A stretch of DNA of 64,000 nt, from positions 1,781,549 through 1,845,548 of the forward strand of contig NW_003314280.1 of NCBI RefSeq assembly GCF_000143415.4. Reading direction: 5' to 3'. Below, piece after piece: positions 25,701 through 34,888 of the stretch. The DNA comes from Selaginella moellendorffii. Taxonomy: Eukaryota; Streptophyta; Lycopodiopsida; Selaginellales; Selaginellaceae. The position numbers and the translations under genes were made by a program. The stretch's first letter is position 1. Every line of letters starts with the position of its first letter. The notes under the pieces were generated by a model. The model was not told the origin of the DNA. It searched no databases and saw only the letters and a program-made list of their open reading frames with translations.

Positions 25701-26518
25701 TTATAATGCGCTTCTGAGCAAACGCATTAACATAATGCATAAGGTCCCCTTGTTACTTTAACCGCCGCATCTTTGCCCAAAGTCTCAAACCAAGATCATC
25801 TGGCAAATATTTCTTATGGATACGAGACCACATCTTGGTCCAACTTTTAATTTGCCCTTTTTCAGCACACACCTGGCGCCACCAAGTTTTGGCATAATCG
25901 GTGAGAAAGGATTGTGCACACACAACTTTCGTACGATCATCTATGTCTATTGTTATGAAATAGTTTTCCATATCGTAGACCCAGTCTTCCAAGACCTAAT
26001 AGTCCCGCATGCGTCTGAAATTGGGTGGTTTTGAAGGCTTGAACTTTGAAACTCGTGCAACCGAGGGTAGCTGCAGAACTTCATCATCCTCAAAACTTGA
26101 GGAAGAGTCTAGTTGCTTAGGTTTAGTTGGTTTAGCTGCTTCAGCTTCTTTCTTCCTCTTCTTGTTCTCTTTCTTCAATTTGCAAATCTCCCTTCACAAA
26201 TTCTCGATCTCAGCTTCCTCAACCATTCGTTGCAGCACCATAGCATTCAGCTCATCCTCTTCTAACTCAACCTTTACCTCTTTCGCAGCATCTCTAGTAG
26301 GAGTTTCCTTGTCTTGATTCGCCCGTCTAGAGGTTTCAGCGTCATCAGCACGGTTCTTTTTCACCATCCCACTAGCTGCATATATGCCTCTATCAGTAAC
26401 TAAACATGCATATAATGTTCTTACCGAATGGTGCAATCCAATTAATCCTACACAGGTTGCTTCGGATCTACTAAAAAAGTCTTTGCGTATGCAACTTGAG
26501 TCAGAAAATCTGACAAAA
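22767..26518 (-). repeat. Four head-to-tail copies of a 938-base gag unit
   Basis: Units A 22767-23704, B 23705-24642, C 24643-25580 and D 25581-26518 have exactly the same length and differ at few positions. Each unit encodes, on the minus strand, a gag N-terminus (HHSVRTLYACLV), a Lys-rich stretch (KKENKKRKKEAEAAKPTKPK) and the retrotransposon gag domain (LEDWVYDMENYF, TDYAKTWWRQVCAEKGQIKS, WSRIHKKYLPDDLG, then GDLMHYVNAFAQKR). All units share stop codons after MRDY and after WRLK or RRLK. Only unit A runs on into the zinc-knuckle region. At several sites A equals C and B equals D. Confidence 0.95.
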
Positions 26519-26545
26519 GTTGGATAGGAATCACTGTGATAATTC

Positions 26546-26556
26546 CTCTAATACCA
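26546..26556 (-). other. Primer-binding site of the chromovirus, tRNA-iMet type
   Basis: Minus-strand TGGTATTAGAG, two bases inside the 5' LTR, matches the usual plant initiator-Met primer site TGGTATCAGAG with one mismatch. Confidence 0.75.
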
Positions 26557-26558
26557 AA

Positions 26559-27483
26559 TGTAGCACACCTAAATTTGGAGCTGAACTCCAAGCCTATTGC
26601 ACTACAAAATGAGGGTCCGATACAATCCCATAAACATCAACTTCTCGTATTTAACACCTACACGCAAAATGGTGTCAGACGAAGTCTAGCACAATTTTGG
26701 CATACCAGTGGGCTAACGTGAAGAGGAGGGTACCCCACTGACTAGAGCAGCGTGGAACTTGGGCTTAGACCCAAGTCGAACGCAGAACAAGGAGTGACAC
26801 AACTCAACAAGAGCCAAATTAATGCCTCAGGTGGTCAGATATGCATTCTAACCACTATCCCTATTATACATTTAGAACCCCTTATAGCCTCCCGCGCCCC
26901 CCCCCCCCCCCCCTCTTGAGGAACACATGTTTTGGGCTTTCACCCCAAGCCTCCCTCAGTATTAGGAGTTAGTATTTGGGACAAGTTCGAAACTTACTAA
27001 ATATGAAATGTCCCTAGATTGCGAATTTGAATATAAGACAAGCACCATTGTGTTTAGGCCAACCTCTACATTCTGTAGATATACCAAATGAGCGAATCTA
27101 GACACTTTCCATAAATAGCATTTGAGATCGAAATGAAACTAACACAAAAGGTATGATAGCAAGGGTGTTTGGCAGATACAGTAAACTATCATCCAACAAT
27201 ATTGAGGGATTAGTCTCTTCTTGCCAAATCAATGCAAGACAAAGAAAAAACGAATTAAAAAGCTGGGCTAAGTATGCTTGGCCAAATAGACACTTAGGAA
27301 TTCTGTCTTTATGCTTATCTGGCTAAGTATAGATGCTAAGTTTAATTTACTAACACTTGGACAAAAGGGGCCAATAAAAGGAACTAACAATACTGACCTC
27401 CTGCCGTTATAGTAGTAAGGAAAGAGTGTTTGTAAGGATTGGCCGACAAGCATCTTTCGATACCCAAAGTTATATTTGTGACA
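26559..27483 (-). repeat. Right (5') LTR of the chromovirus
   Basis: A 925-base LTR that starts TGTAGCACACC and ends GACA. It contains an unusual run of about 20 C at 26890-26911. It aligns over its known length with the left LTR and with the solo-like relative at 13990-14811. Confidence 0.85.
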
Positions 27484-28250
27484 ACTATTAATGGTTGTTA
27501 TGCTTAATATTTAGTTTTCACAAGGTGTAAAGTTAAATTTACCTCTTCTTAATGAAATTTGTGAAGTTCAAAATATTGAACTATAGCTTTATTGTTGATT
27601 TGAAATTTTATATCACTTATTGATGATTTGCCATTTTGATATTTACAAATTCTTAATATCCTTTTAAGAATAACTTTTTTTTACTTTGTGGAGATTGATT
27701 TTAATAACCTTTTATGGTTGGTGTTGCTTTTGATATGAATTCCACACTTTCTCCATGTTTATCATAACTCTTATATTCTTGACAAGCATATAAAATGGAC
27801 ATTATTGTGTGATAGAAAAGGTTTTTTTATTGTCTAGAGATACAATATAATATCATCCAGTATCTGCATAGGTATATTTGGTGCCAAGCTCATTTGAGCT
27901 AGTGGTCTTGATCCATTACACTAATTACACTAATTTGTATATCCATCAATACCTTTTTTTTGATGTTCTTTTAGATTTTAACTATTAAATAAGATAACTT
28001 TAACTACCTTTCATCCTTTGAGAGAGGATGATGTGAGGTCTAAATATACAACTACAATATCATATATTGCTATTAGTGTAATAGGATTTTTATAGTTGTT
28101 AGATTGGTTTTAATTTGGACCACTCACTTCTATATATAAAGGGTTAATTAAATATGCATATTTCTTATACCAAGCATTTGCATATACATATTTATAATTA
28201 TTCAACATTTATTAGGCCACTCCATTAATAATGTGCCTTCTACTTTAGTA
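27484..28250 (+). mobile_element. Older plus-strand gypsy element (right part) and family-B LTR
   Basis: The sequence resumes the element interrupted at 17688; the shared ACTAT marks the join. Decayed, stop-rich frames run to about 28015. A purine-rich run (gagagaggatga) then abuts an LTR-like start at about 28031 (TGTGAGGTCTAAATA), which is related to the copies at 13500-13850 and 32040-32230. The LTR's far end could not be fixed. Confidence 0.55.
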
Positions 28251-29200
28251 GATTTTAACATCTCTAACTCATTTCAAGCATACATCACTTAGTATAAAAG
28301 ATCCATTGCTAATGACAAGAAAACCTTTGTAGGCTAAACATATTTGCTATCTATTGCTTCTATAAAATCATCACATGTGCCTTCATGAAAGTGGCTTATT
28401 GTAAAAAAAACACCTAAAGAACCAACTCTTGAAACATATATCCCAGATTGGAAACCATTATGAGCAAATTGAATACAAACCATTGATGCACAATTACAAT
28501 AATCTCCAATATTAGTTGCTATTTATTCAATAAAATATTGAATTGTTGATCCTGAATAAGCTCTTACTTGTTGGATGAGAACCTATTATCATGATAGTAA
28601 AATATAAACCTACCTCCTATGTAAAAGTTAAACTTGAAAGCCTCTCTTGGCCTTATTAGTTGAAGATTTCATAATTGAAGTTGAATTTTAAACTCAATAA
28701 TAGTGGAATATTGTGTGGGTTCTTAGACTTAAGATTCTATTGTAAATCAATGGTCCACAAAATCTTTCAAAATAGAGGAAACATGTAATGATCTTGCTTA
28801 TAAGGTATGCCTATAATATATATAACTAATACCAATACTTATATATAAATAATAATAATATATAATTATATATGATTATTATAGTATGTTAATACAAGGA
28901 TTTTTGGTTTGCTAAAAGAAAATAAGGACCATAGTACATATACTACTAATAGATATCCTTAACATTAAAGTATTGGAAACTTTAAAATATCCAATTTATG
29001 TTTAAAAATTATGAAGATAAATATCTAGGTAAGAGGTCAATAAATTTCAATTGTGAAATAGAGGCTGAATTATAATTTTATACTTGAACTTGCTCCAAAA
29101 CACAAAAAATAAATAGACATAATATAAGAAAAGGAGGCAATTTTTTTTGCAATATATGTTCTAATGCTTTGGAAGATTTTATATTTTAAAAAACTTTATA
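28251..29200. other. AT-rich retroelement-derived DNA, no clear features
   Basis: Very AT-rich, stop-rich DNA. Nothing nameable beyond its position inside the retroelement nest. Confidence 0.4.
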
Positions 29201-29520
29201 AGTCTTTATTAGTCATCCTGGTTCCATATAGTGAATAAGTTTATGTGCTGGACAGAAAATTTATTTAGATGACATCTTAATATTTTTTGGAACCCAAAAG
29301 TCAAATGGAAAACTCAAAAAAAAAATTATTACATATAATTGTTTATTATTCAATTTTAGCTACATTAATTTACCTAAAGTCTTGTTCAAAGATAATAAAA
29401 TGGCATGATAGTAATATATTCAATAGATACACACAATATGAGTTAGTACTATAGAAATCTATATCGAAATTATTATTTTGATGTTACCATTATGGCTAAC
29501 AAAAGCCAAGTGATCCTCTC
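29201..29520 (+). pseudogene. Fragment of a third gypsy-type reverse transcriptase
   Basis: In one plus-strand frame near 29253-29310 the sequence reads KIYLDDILIFFGTQKSNGKL, the YxDD catalytic box of a reverse transcriptase with its usual flank. The surrounding frame is broken by stops. It belongs to a copy other than the reverse transcriptases at 16.7 kb and 21 kb. Confidence 0.5.
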
Positions 29521-29633
29521 CATATAAACAAAATTCAAAAAATAAAGAAATGATTGTTTGGGCAACCAAGAAGGAAATGTTTTAGAAACTTTCAAATTTA
29601 AAAGTCATGGAGTGCATTTTTATTTTCTATCTT

Positions 29634-30420
29634 ATATCGCCTCCATATCTTTTCCTGCAAAGGACGTCAAACGAGTCAAAGAAAGACAATTTCAAAAGAT
29701 GCAGGACGACCATTTGAACATCACTCTTCCTATCAAAACTGAGAGTAGCACGTTGCTGCGCTTTGCCTGCACTCAAAGTCCGCATTAGAAAAGTCCCCAA
29801 CACAACCGGTTTGCTTTTCTTGAGCCAGAAACAAGGAGAGAAGAGACCAAAGAAATGGAGAAAAAAGAAAACAAAGAAAGGCAGAAGAGATTGCTTACCG
29901 CAACAGCGTATGAGACGAGCAGGATCTCCAAGCTCTTGAGGTAGCAAATGAAGGCTACAGCCTCAAAGAGAGAGACGGCCAGCAGCACTGAATCAAAAGC
30001 GAGAACGACTTTACTGTAAAAAAGAACACAAGAGTCTATCACCTGAGAGAGATAAACAAGCCAACCTTGTGACAAGTAGATATAAAACTACGGGAACGGC
30101 CGTAAAGCCTCGTTGGAGAGCAGCAAAATTGAGAAGCGATGGTGCTAAGTGACCACGATTCCCATGAGCCCCTGCGAGCTCGGGAGCCCGTTTATGATCA
30201 CATAGCTCGTAAAAACCAGAAGAACTGGAGTGAAAGCTAGATAAGGAACAGTGACCGAGAGAGGGGAGATGGTACATGGACCCCACCAGAGCCTTGATCG
30301 CCGCGGTGACGAGCCAGCCGCGTCAAAGAGAAGAGACCGGAGAGGAGGAGCGCGTCCAGGAGAGCCACCGGAGCTACGAGCTCGCGGTCCGAGAAGCGCT
30401 GGGACGCCTGCTGGCATCGA
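29634..30420 (-). pseudogene. EamA/DMT-type membrane transporter, truncated remnant
   Basis: Minus-strand pieces in the right order match a drug/metabolite (EamA) transporter with ten membrane helices. AIKALVGSMY and, one base out of frame, ISPLSVTVPYLAFTPVLLVF with YVIINGLPSSQGLMG (end of the first repeat) are followed by VLLAVSLFEAVAFICYLKSL, EILLVSYAVA, and after splice-like borders KRSNVLLSVLIGRVMF and EKIWRR. The last helices are missing: sequence identity ends at about 29634, where AT-rich repeat sequence shared with 32200 begins. With the apparent frameshift at about 30275 the gene is probably dead. Confidence 0.6.
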
Positions 30421-30726
30421 TGCAGTTGTGGCCGATCACGGCGTCCGCGGCGTACGCGAATCCTGCCCAGATCATTTCTCTGCTCTTCTCCAGAGCGAGC
30501 GATCGATCAATCGATCCATCACTAGGACGATTCGCTGCATTATCGGCGAAGGCGTCACTCCTATGTAATGAATAAGGTTTAAATTACTTGTATTACTTTT
30601 TTTTCCAAGTGAGCTCTTCATTGATCATCCATTTTTGCTGATTGATCAGCATACATTTTGAAAACCAGTGTGATTTATGATGAATATGAGATTGTTTTGA
30701 CTCTGGATCTTGCACACTTCATCCCT

Positions 30727-31158
30727 TCAAACAAACATTGCTTGCTCTTTTGATGCTACAGATTCTTCCTCAATTTCCCACTCCAATTCCATTGCAAAAT
30801 TATTTTCTTCATTTAGTGCTAAGATAGGAGATTCTTCCTCCATTTGCTGCTCCAACTCCATGGCAAAATTGTTTTGCTCTTCGCCCAAATCGGATCGAGT
30901 GCCCTGGCCCTGTAAGTTGCTGAACTCCCCCTTGAACTCCTCAAGACCCAATAGTAAATCTAGATCATCATTATCATCAACTTTGAAATCCTTAAGAAAG
31001 TTCTTCACCTCGTCCTCCACAGAAGGACCCTTGTTCTCCAAATCCATTTTGCACCACAATTTCTCAACCTCCTGGAAGATCTTCCCGTCTTGCACATATC
31101 CCTCGAGGTCACAAGCATTGATTGGCAATAACTGACCCCAACCATGCCCATTAACCAC
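30727..31158 (-). CDS. Acidic ORF of unknown origin with an internal repeat
   Basis: A 143-codon open frame with no recognised domain; it lacks a convincing ATG at its 5' end and follows the stop of the TBL fragment. It is strongly acidic and carries a short internal duplication (NNFAMELE, then EEES, twice). It may be the tail of a transposon gene or a chimeric fragment. Low confidence that it is expressed. Confidence 0.25.
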   Translation of the reverse strand: MVNGHGWGQLLPINACDLEGYVQDGKIFQEVEKLWCKMDLENKGPSVEDEVKNFLKDFKVDDNDDLDLLLGLEEFKGEFSNLQGQGTRSDLGEEQNNFAMELEQQMEEESPILALNEENNFAMELEWEIEEESVASKEQAMFV

Positions 31159-31460
31159 TAGTTAATTAGGGCATTTAGGAATCCTGTGTGCTTGGTGATG
31201 GCCTCGCTGTTCTCTTCGAAGATCCACAACTTGTTAGCCACGCCCTGCGTGAGGATGCACAGCAGCGACTCCCACTGGTTGCGGCCGATGGAATCGCCGG
31301 TGAAGATGACATCTCGCGAGGAAGACATTGCCCCCTTCACTTCTTCTACTGCTGCTCCTTCTTGGGTCTCTTTCTTGGACGACTGCCATCTTCTTTCTTG
31401 GCTCATTTCAGTCGTGTTGCTCCACTTGGAGTGAAGTGCTGTTTGCACACTGTGCACTTC
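31158..31460 (-). pseudogene. TBL/PC-esterase (DUF231) gene fragment
   Basis: The peptide VIFTGDSIGRNQWESLLCIL is the GDS box of the TRICHOME BIREFRINGENCE-LIKE family, which O-acetylates cell-wall polymers in the Golgi. SEAITKHTGFL matches the next block. The family's N-terminal anchor and its C-terminal DxxH box are absent, and the frame stops after GFLNALIN. This is one exon's worth of a gene, apparently a stranded fragment. Confidence 0.7.
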
Positions 31461-31690
31461 TAGTGCACCTGGATCAGCATGTGGTTGTCAAAATAGTCAA
31501 ACTTGGTGAGTGCAGAGGGATTGCAGTAGTGTTGGTAGAGCAGGTGCTGTTGTCCCAAGAAGGCCATGAGCTCCCTTATGCTGCCAAACGTAACAAAAGT
31601 CTGTTGTGATGCCTGTGAATCAAAGATTATGTAGTTTTTGAGATGGTGGATGTCCTTGACCAGCACGCCTTTTATTTCTCTCATCTCTCT
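31461..31690 (-). pseudogene. Unrecognised ORF fragment next to the TBL piece
   Basis: An ATG-started frame of 74 codons (MREIKGVLVKDIHHLKNY to FDNHMLIQVH). Past its stop the translation reads KCTVCKQHFTPSGATRLK, which looks like a BED or C2H2-type zinc finger of a transposase-like protein. The relationship is tentative. Confidence 0.25.
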
Positions 31691-32039
31691 GAAAATTAAT
31701 TTAAATATACAGTTAAAAGCGATAAAAATATACTTTACTCACAAATATTCTAACACAAACATACTATGAATATCAAATATTCTAATATGAATATACTATG
31801 AATAAAATCTGAACCTGCAAAGCAGCAAAGGCAGGCTGGTTGTGGCGAAATTCAGCTGGGCAAAAGAGGTGGATTCTTGAGAGATAAGGAGAGGTGAAGC
31901 TTTCAGTGACTGGTACTTTTTTCTTGTGAGCAGCTTAAACCAAAACTAGTCTATGGTTTATTCAAACTTTTATGAAGGTGAGACTCTTTAATATTTTAAA
32001 AACTTTTTCAAATGTAAAAGTTATGGAATAAAAGTCAAG

Positions 32040-32230
32040 TGTACAGTTATGATGCTGTATATTAATATTAGCGTAATGGGATTTTAGTAGCCGTTGAATT
32101 AGTTTCAATCTGGATCATTCGCTCTTATATATAAACTAGAGTTTTTGGGTTAATTGATATGCACATTTTCTATATTCCCTTTCCATATTCCAAACACTCA
32201 CACATGGAGTGCATTTTTATTTTTTACCTT
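32040..32230 (+). repeat. LTR relic (family B)
   Basis: Matches 28031-28200 directly and 13650-13790 in reverse complement. Its tail (catggagtgcatttttattt) also appears at 29607-29627, at the breakpoint of the EamA remnant. Confidence 0.55.
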
Positions 32231-32293
32231 ATACATTATGGTATGCTTTACTAAAACAATGTTTTTTCTTTTTTATCTTTAGGAGCTGAAAAA

Positions 32294-32927
32294 CTATATT
32301 GATGGTGGCAAACATTCTAATTCCCTCTCAGAAGAATTCCCAAAAGAGGGAAAATCCTGCATTTCTGGGATGAACAAGCTGACAGCTAGAAGCTCTTCAT
32401 CCTTGCAAAACTCCACACAAAACTGGCTAAAAAACCTCTGCACCATGGCTCGAAAGACAGGGCAATTGAGCAGCATATAGTAGCCCAGAAATTCCTCCAA
32501 GTTCACCAAATCATCAAAGCTATCCGCTACAACCATCTCCACCACTTCGTCCCACCTTCATAGCCTCACTGCGCTGGGCGCCAGGATGCGGTGACAAAAT
32601 CTTCTTGCCTTTGCCATGCCCAAGGTCCTCCGCATCATTCTTGAACGAGAAGTTGCTGGACGAAGCCTGAGAATCCTCTAAGTTGTGGTGGACGACTTCC
32701 TGGCGATCTAAAGCTTCCGTCCAGCTATCACTAGTCTTGAGTTTGCTGTAGTCACCAAACGACCATAAACTGCTTCCCGACTTCTTGAGCTTTTGCTTCT
32801 GCTGCTGCCTGTATGACAAGCTCACTATCCAACTGATCCTATGCTTGTTGCTGCTGTTGCTGCTCCTCTTCACCATCACCCCACGAGTTGACGACCTTCT
32901 ACCGTCCGCTTCATGAGATTCCTGCAA
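32294..32927 (-). pseudogene. OVATE-family-like protein with a frameshift
   Basis: The last frame reads EVVEMVVADSF, then LVNLEEFLGYYMLLNCPVF and MVQRFFSQF, which follows the OVATE domain pattern (EMV, LEELL, Y-x-LN, then a hydrophobic helix); OVATE proteins are plant transcriptional repressors. The preceding 135-codon frame (32520-32927), rich in Ser/Lys, ends at the domain border but is one base out of register at the run GGTGGGACG (about 32545-32553). Either this is a pseudogene or an extra G is a sequencing error. The domain start (DFRxSM) is degenerate. Confidence 0.45.
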
Positions 32928-33121
32928 ACGCTCGGGAACTTAATGCACCAGGGAAAAGAAACAACCCGTAGCGTCCCATCGGCAACCGTCATTTCATGAA
33001 CCATCCTCCTCTGCTACTGACCAAGATGTTGATTCTTTCAGGAGAAACGTTAAGTAGGTGGCCTGGCACCTCTGACTTCCCCCACTCCATTTTCTAGCTC
33101 ACATCGTCGCACGAAAGAGGC

Positions 33122-34555
33122 CTACATGATCAGCTTCGTGCCGTCCACGCACATTGATCCGATGACGGTCCTGCGCATGGAAACAAGTCAGTGCTGTTGC
33201 CTTTTATAAGAGAACACTCACCTGACGTTCAAACAAATGCTTCCAATTGTCAACATCTGACACGTTAAGAAAACATAGGAAGAGAAAAAAAGTGAACCTT
33301 ATGTGTAGTCAAGCTGCTGCAGCTTTGAGGGACGCCAATCGAGTGTTGTGTCACTCCCACTCGATGATCAGTTACCCGGTCTTGAGGAAAGTTATACGTT
33401 CTTATGCTCTCCGATCTGTCGCTTGAGCCGATCTGGAGTGACAATTTATAAAAGTAGAAAAAATAACGTTCTGCGACAACATTACCTGATCTTGTTGTAA
33501 TTCAGACCGACTTGCCGCTGCTCGGGACCGCTCGAGCTCGTACAGCCTAGCATATAAAATACTCAAAGCTTTTGCTTTGTTCTATAGAATCTCAGCTCAG
33601 TTGTAGCAAAGCACGCGTGCTGAAGGGCCTTCCTTGTGTCGAGAGCGTTCGTCTTGGATCGCGACCACGATACCTGTTGGAACGTGAGTGACTCGGACTG
33701 CGCTGCAGGTAGTATTTACATGCTGTCCATCGGCTCCACCAGCTCGGTATGTGTCTATCTTTATCTCGTCATTACGGATATCGACATCAACCTGTCAGCA
33801 TAGTCAAACTTTAGTAACAGAAAAACGAGAAAAAAAAAACACATGTATCAATGGTCTATGCAAGTGCCAAGGTTTAGTAAACCTGGAGTGAACCTCATTC
33901 ACTTCGGGAAGAATAGCGACTGACGCAGTACTTGTGTGTATACGTCTTTTTGAAGAGATCAGACGCAAAAATTGACGCTTCGTCACCTCCAGCTCCTAAA
34001 AAAAAGATAAAACATATCAATTATGGGTTGCACTTGCTTCGAGAATACAACCTCTGCTATCAGCTTCATCTTTAGGAATACGCTCCAGGAGAACTTCGTC
34101 CTGAGCATCTCTCACTTCTCTGGTGGCCGTTTGAAGTTCTCCAGAGGCCTGCCTACGCATTTCTTCGTCTTCAACGGACTCTTTCACCAATTCTTTCAAG
34201 CCAATTACTTCCTGCATTCAACCAAAGAGTATCTTCAACCAAAGAGTCTCTTTCTCCCAAAATTTAGTCGTCAAACCTTTTCTTTGGCTCTCAGCGCCTT
34301 GAACATATCCACGGAGTAATCCAGCTTGCGCTTGCGAAGGTCCTTGTTCATCTTGATGAGCTCGTCTGACGCAATCCCAGGCTCAAATCATTCACGATCA
34401 TCTTTTCAAGCACGAAATCCGAATCTACACTTTACCTCTAGAAGCGCTTTGGAAAGACAGGCATGGCGGTCTTCAATAGAGATCACACTCTTCTCCAAAA
34501 TTCGCAAAATATCGTCGGGAATGGGCGCATGCTTGTCTGGAGGTAGAAAATCCAT
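33122..34555 (-). pseudogene. Class-I peptide chain release factor (RF1 type, organellar), decayed
   Basis: Exons read on the minus strand from ATG at 34555 (MDFLPPDKHAPIPDDILRIL). The N-terminal helical domain is present (VKESVEDEEMRRQASGEL), then GAGGDEASIFASDLF. The sequence then jumps out of frame straight to RRIHTSTASVAILPEVNEV: the roughly 65 residues between, which include the codon-recognition and GVHRVQRVP-type segments, are deleted. The catalytic loop reads [11 protein letters not shown], so the GGQ motif is DGQ. After QDERSRHK an intron would have to start with GA, not GT, to join [40 protein letters not shown] follows. Together these mark a pseudogene of a mitochondrial or plastid release factor. 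Confidence 0.75.
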
Positions 34556-34888
34556 GTCTCCAGCTCAATCCACCTACATTTCGCAAGAACATACCCATGA
34601 GCGTGGAAGCTTTTGTTGAAGACAGTATTCATGTCCTAGAGCTTTTGTTGTGCTTCTATACTGGAGAAAGCCAAAAGCCTTCTCTAGCTTGGTTTTCTTT
34701 GGGAGAAGAGGTTTCCGGTTCGAATCCTGAACTCGCAAAATGCCCACCTATAATATACAGCCCCCACTGTTCAGTTTTAGGGTTCTTCGCGCAAGGGTTT
34801 TTGCGCAAAGGCGGAGCGCTTGATCAAAGGCGGCGAGCACCGCAGGTGCGTTTGCGCCACGCAATCGCGAGATTTCAGCTCCACCAGG

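Larger units (their letters stand above)
17689..27483 (-). mobile_element. Ty3/gypsy chromovirus-type LTR retrotransposon, decayed, inserted in an older element
   Basis: A complete structural outline is visible. LTRs are at 17689-18227 and 26559-27483, both TG...CA. The 5-base target-site duplication ACTAT is at 17684-17688 and 27484-27488. A polypurine tract abuts the left LTR and a tRNA-iMet-like primer site abuts the right LTR. Read on the minus strand the order is gag (four tandem segments), CCHC zinc knuckle, protease, reverse transcriptase, RNase H, integrase, chromodomain; that order and the chromodomain place it among chromoviruses. Every domain carries stops or frameshifts, and the two LTRs differ at many positions, so the insertion is old and inactive. 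Confidence 0.9.

Noticed and set aside
22767-26518. CRISPR-like array
   Set aside because: The units are 938 bases without spacers and encode gag; a eukaryotic tandem duplication.
26890-26911. Run of about 20 C in the right LTR
   Set aside because: A length-variable homopolymer, possibly a sequencing artefact; the related LTRs have only short C runs.
34705-34735. tRNA-like B box (ggttcgaatcc)
   Set aside because: The T-arm has a mismatch, and no matching acceptor, D-arm or anticodon stem was found upstream.
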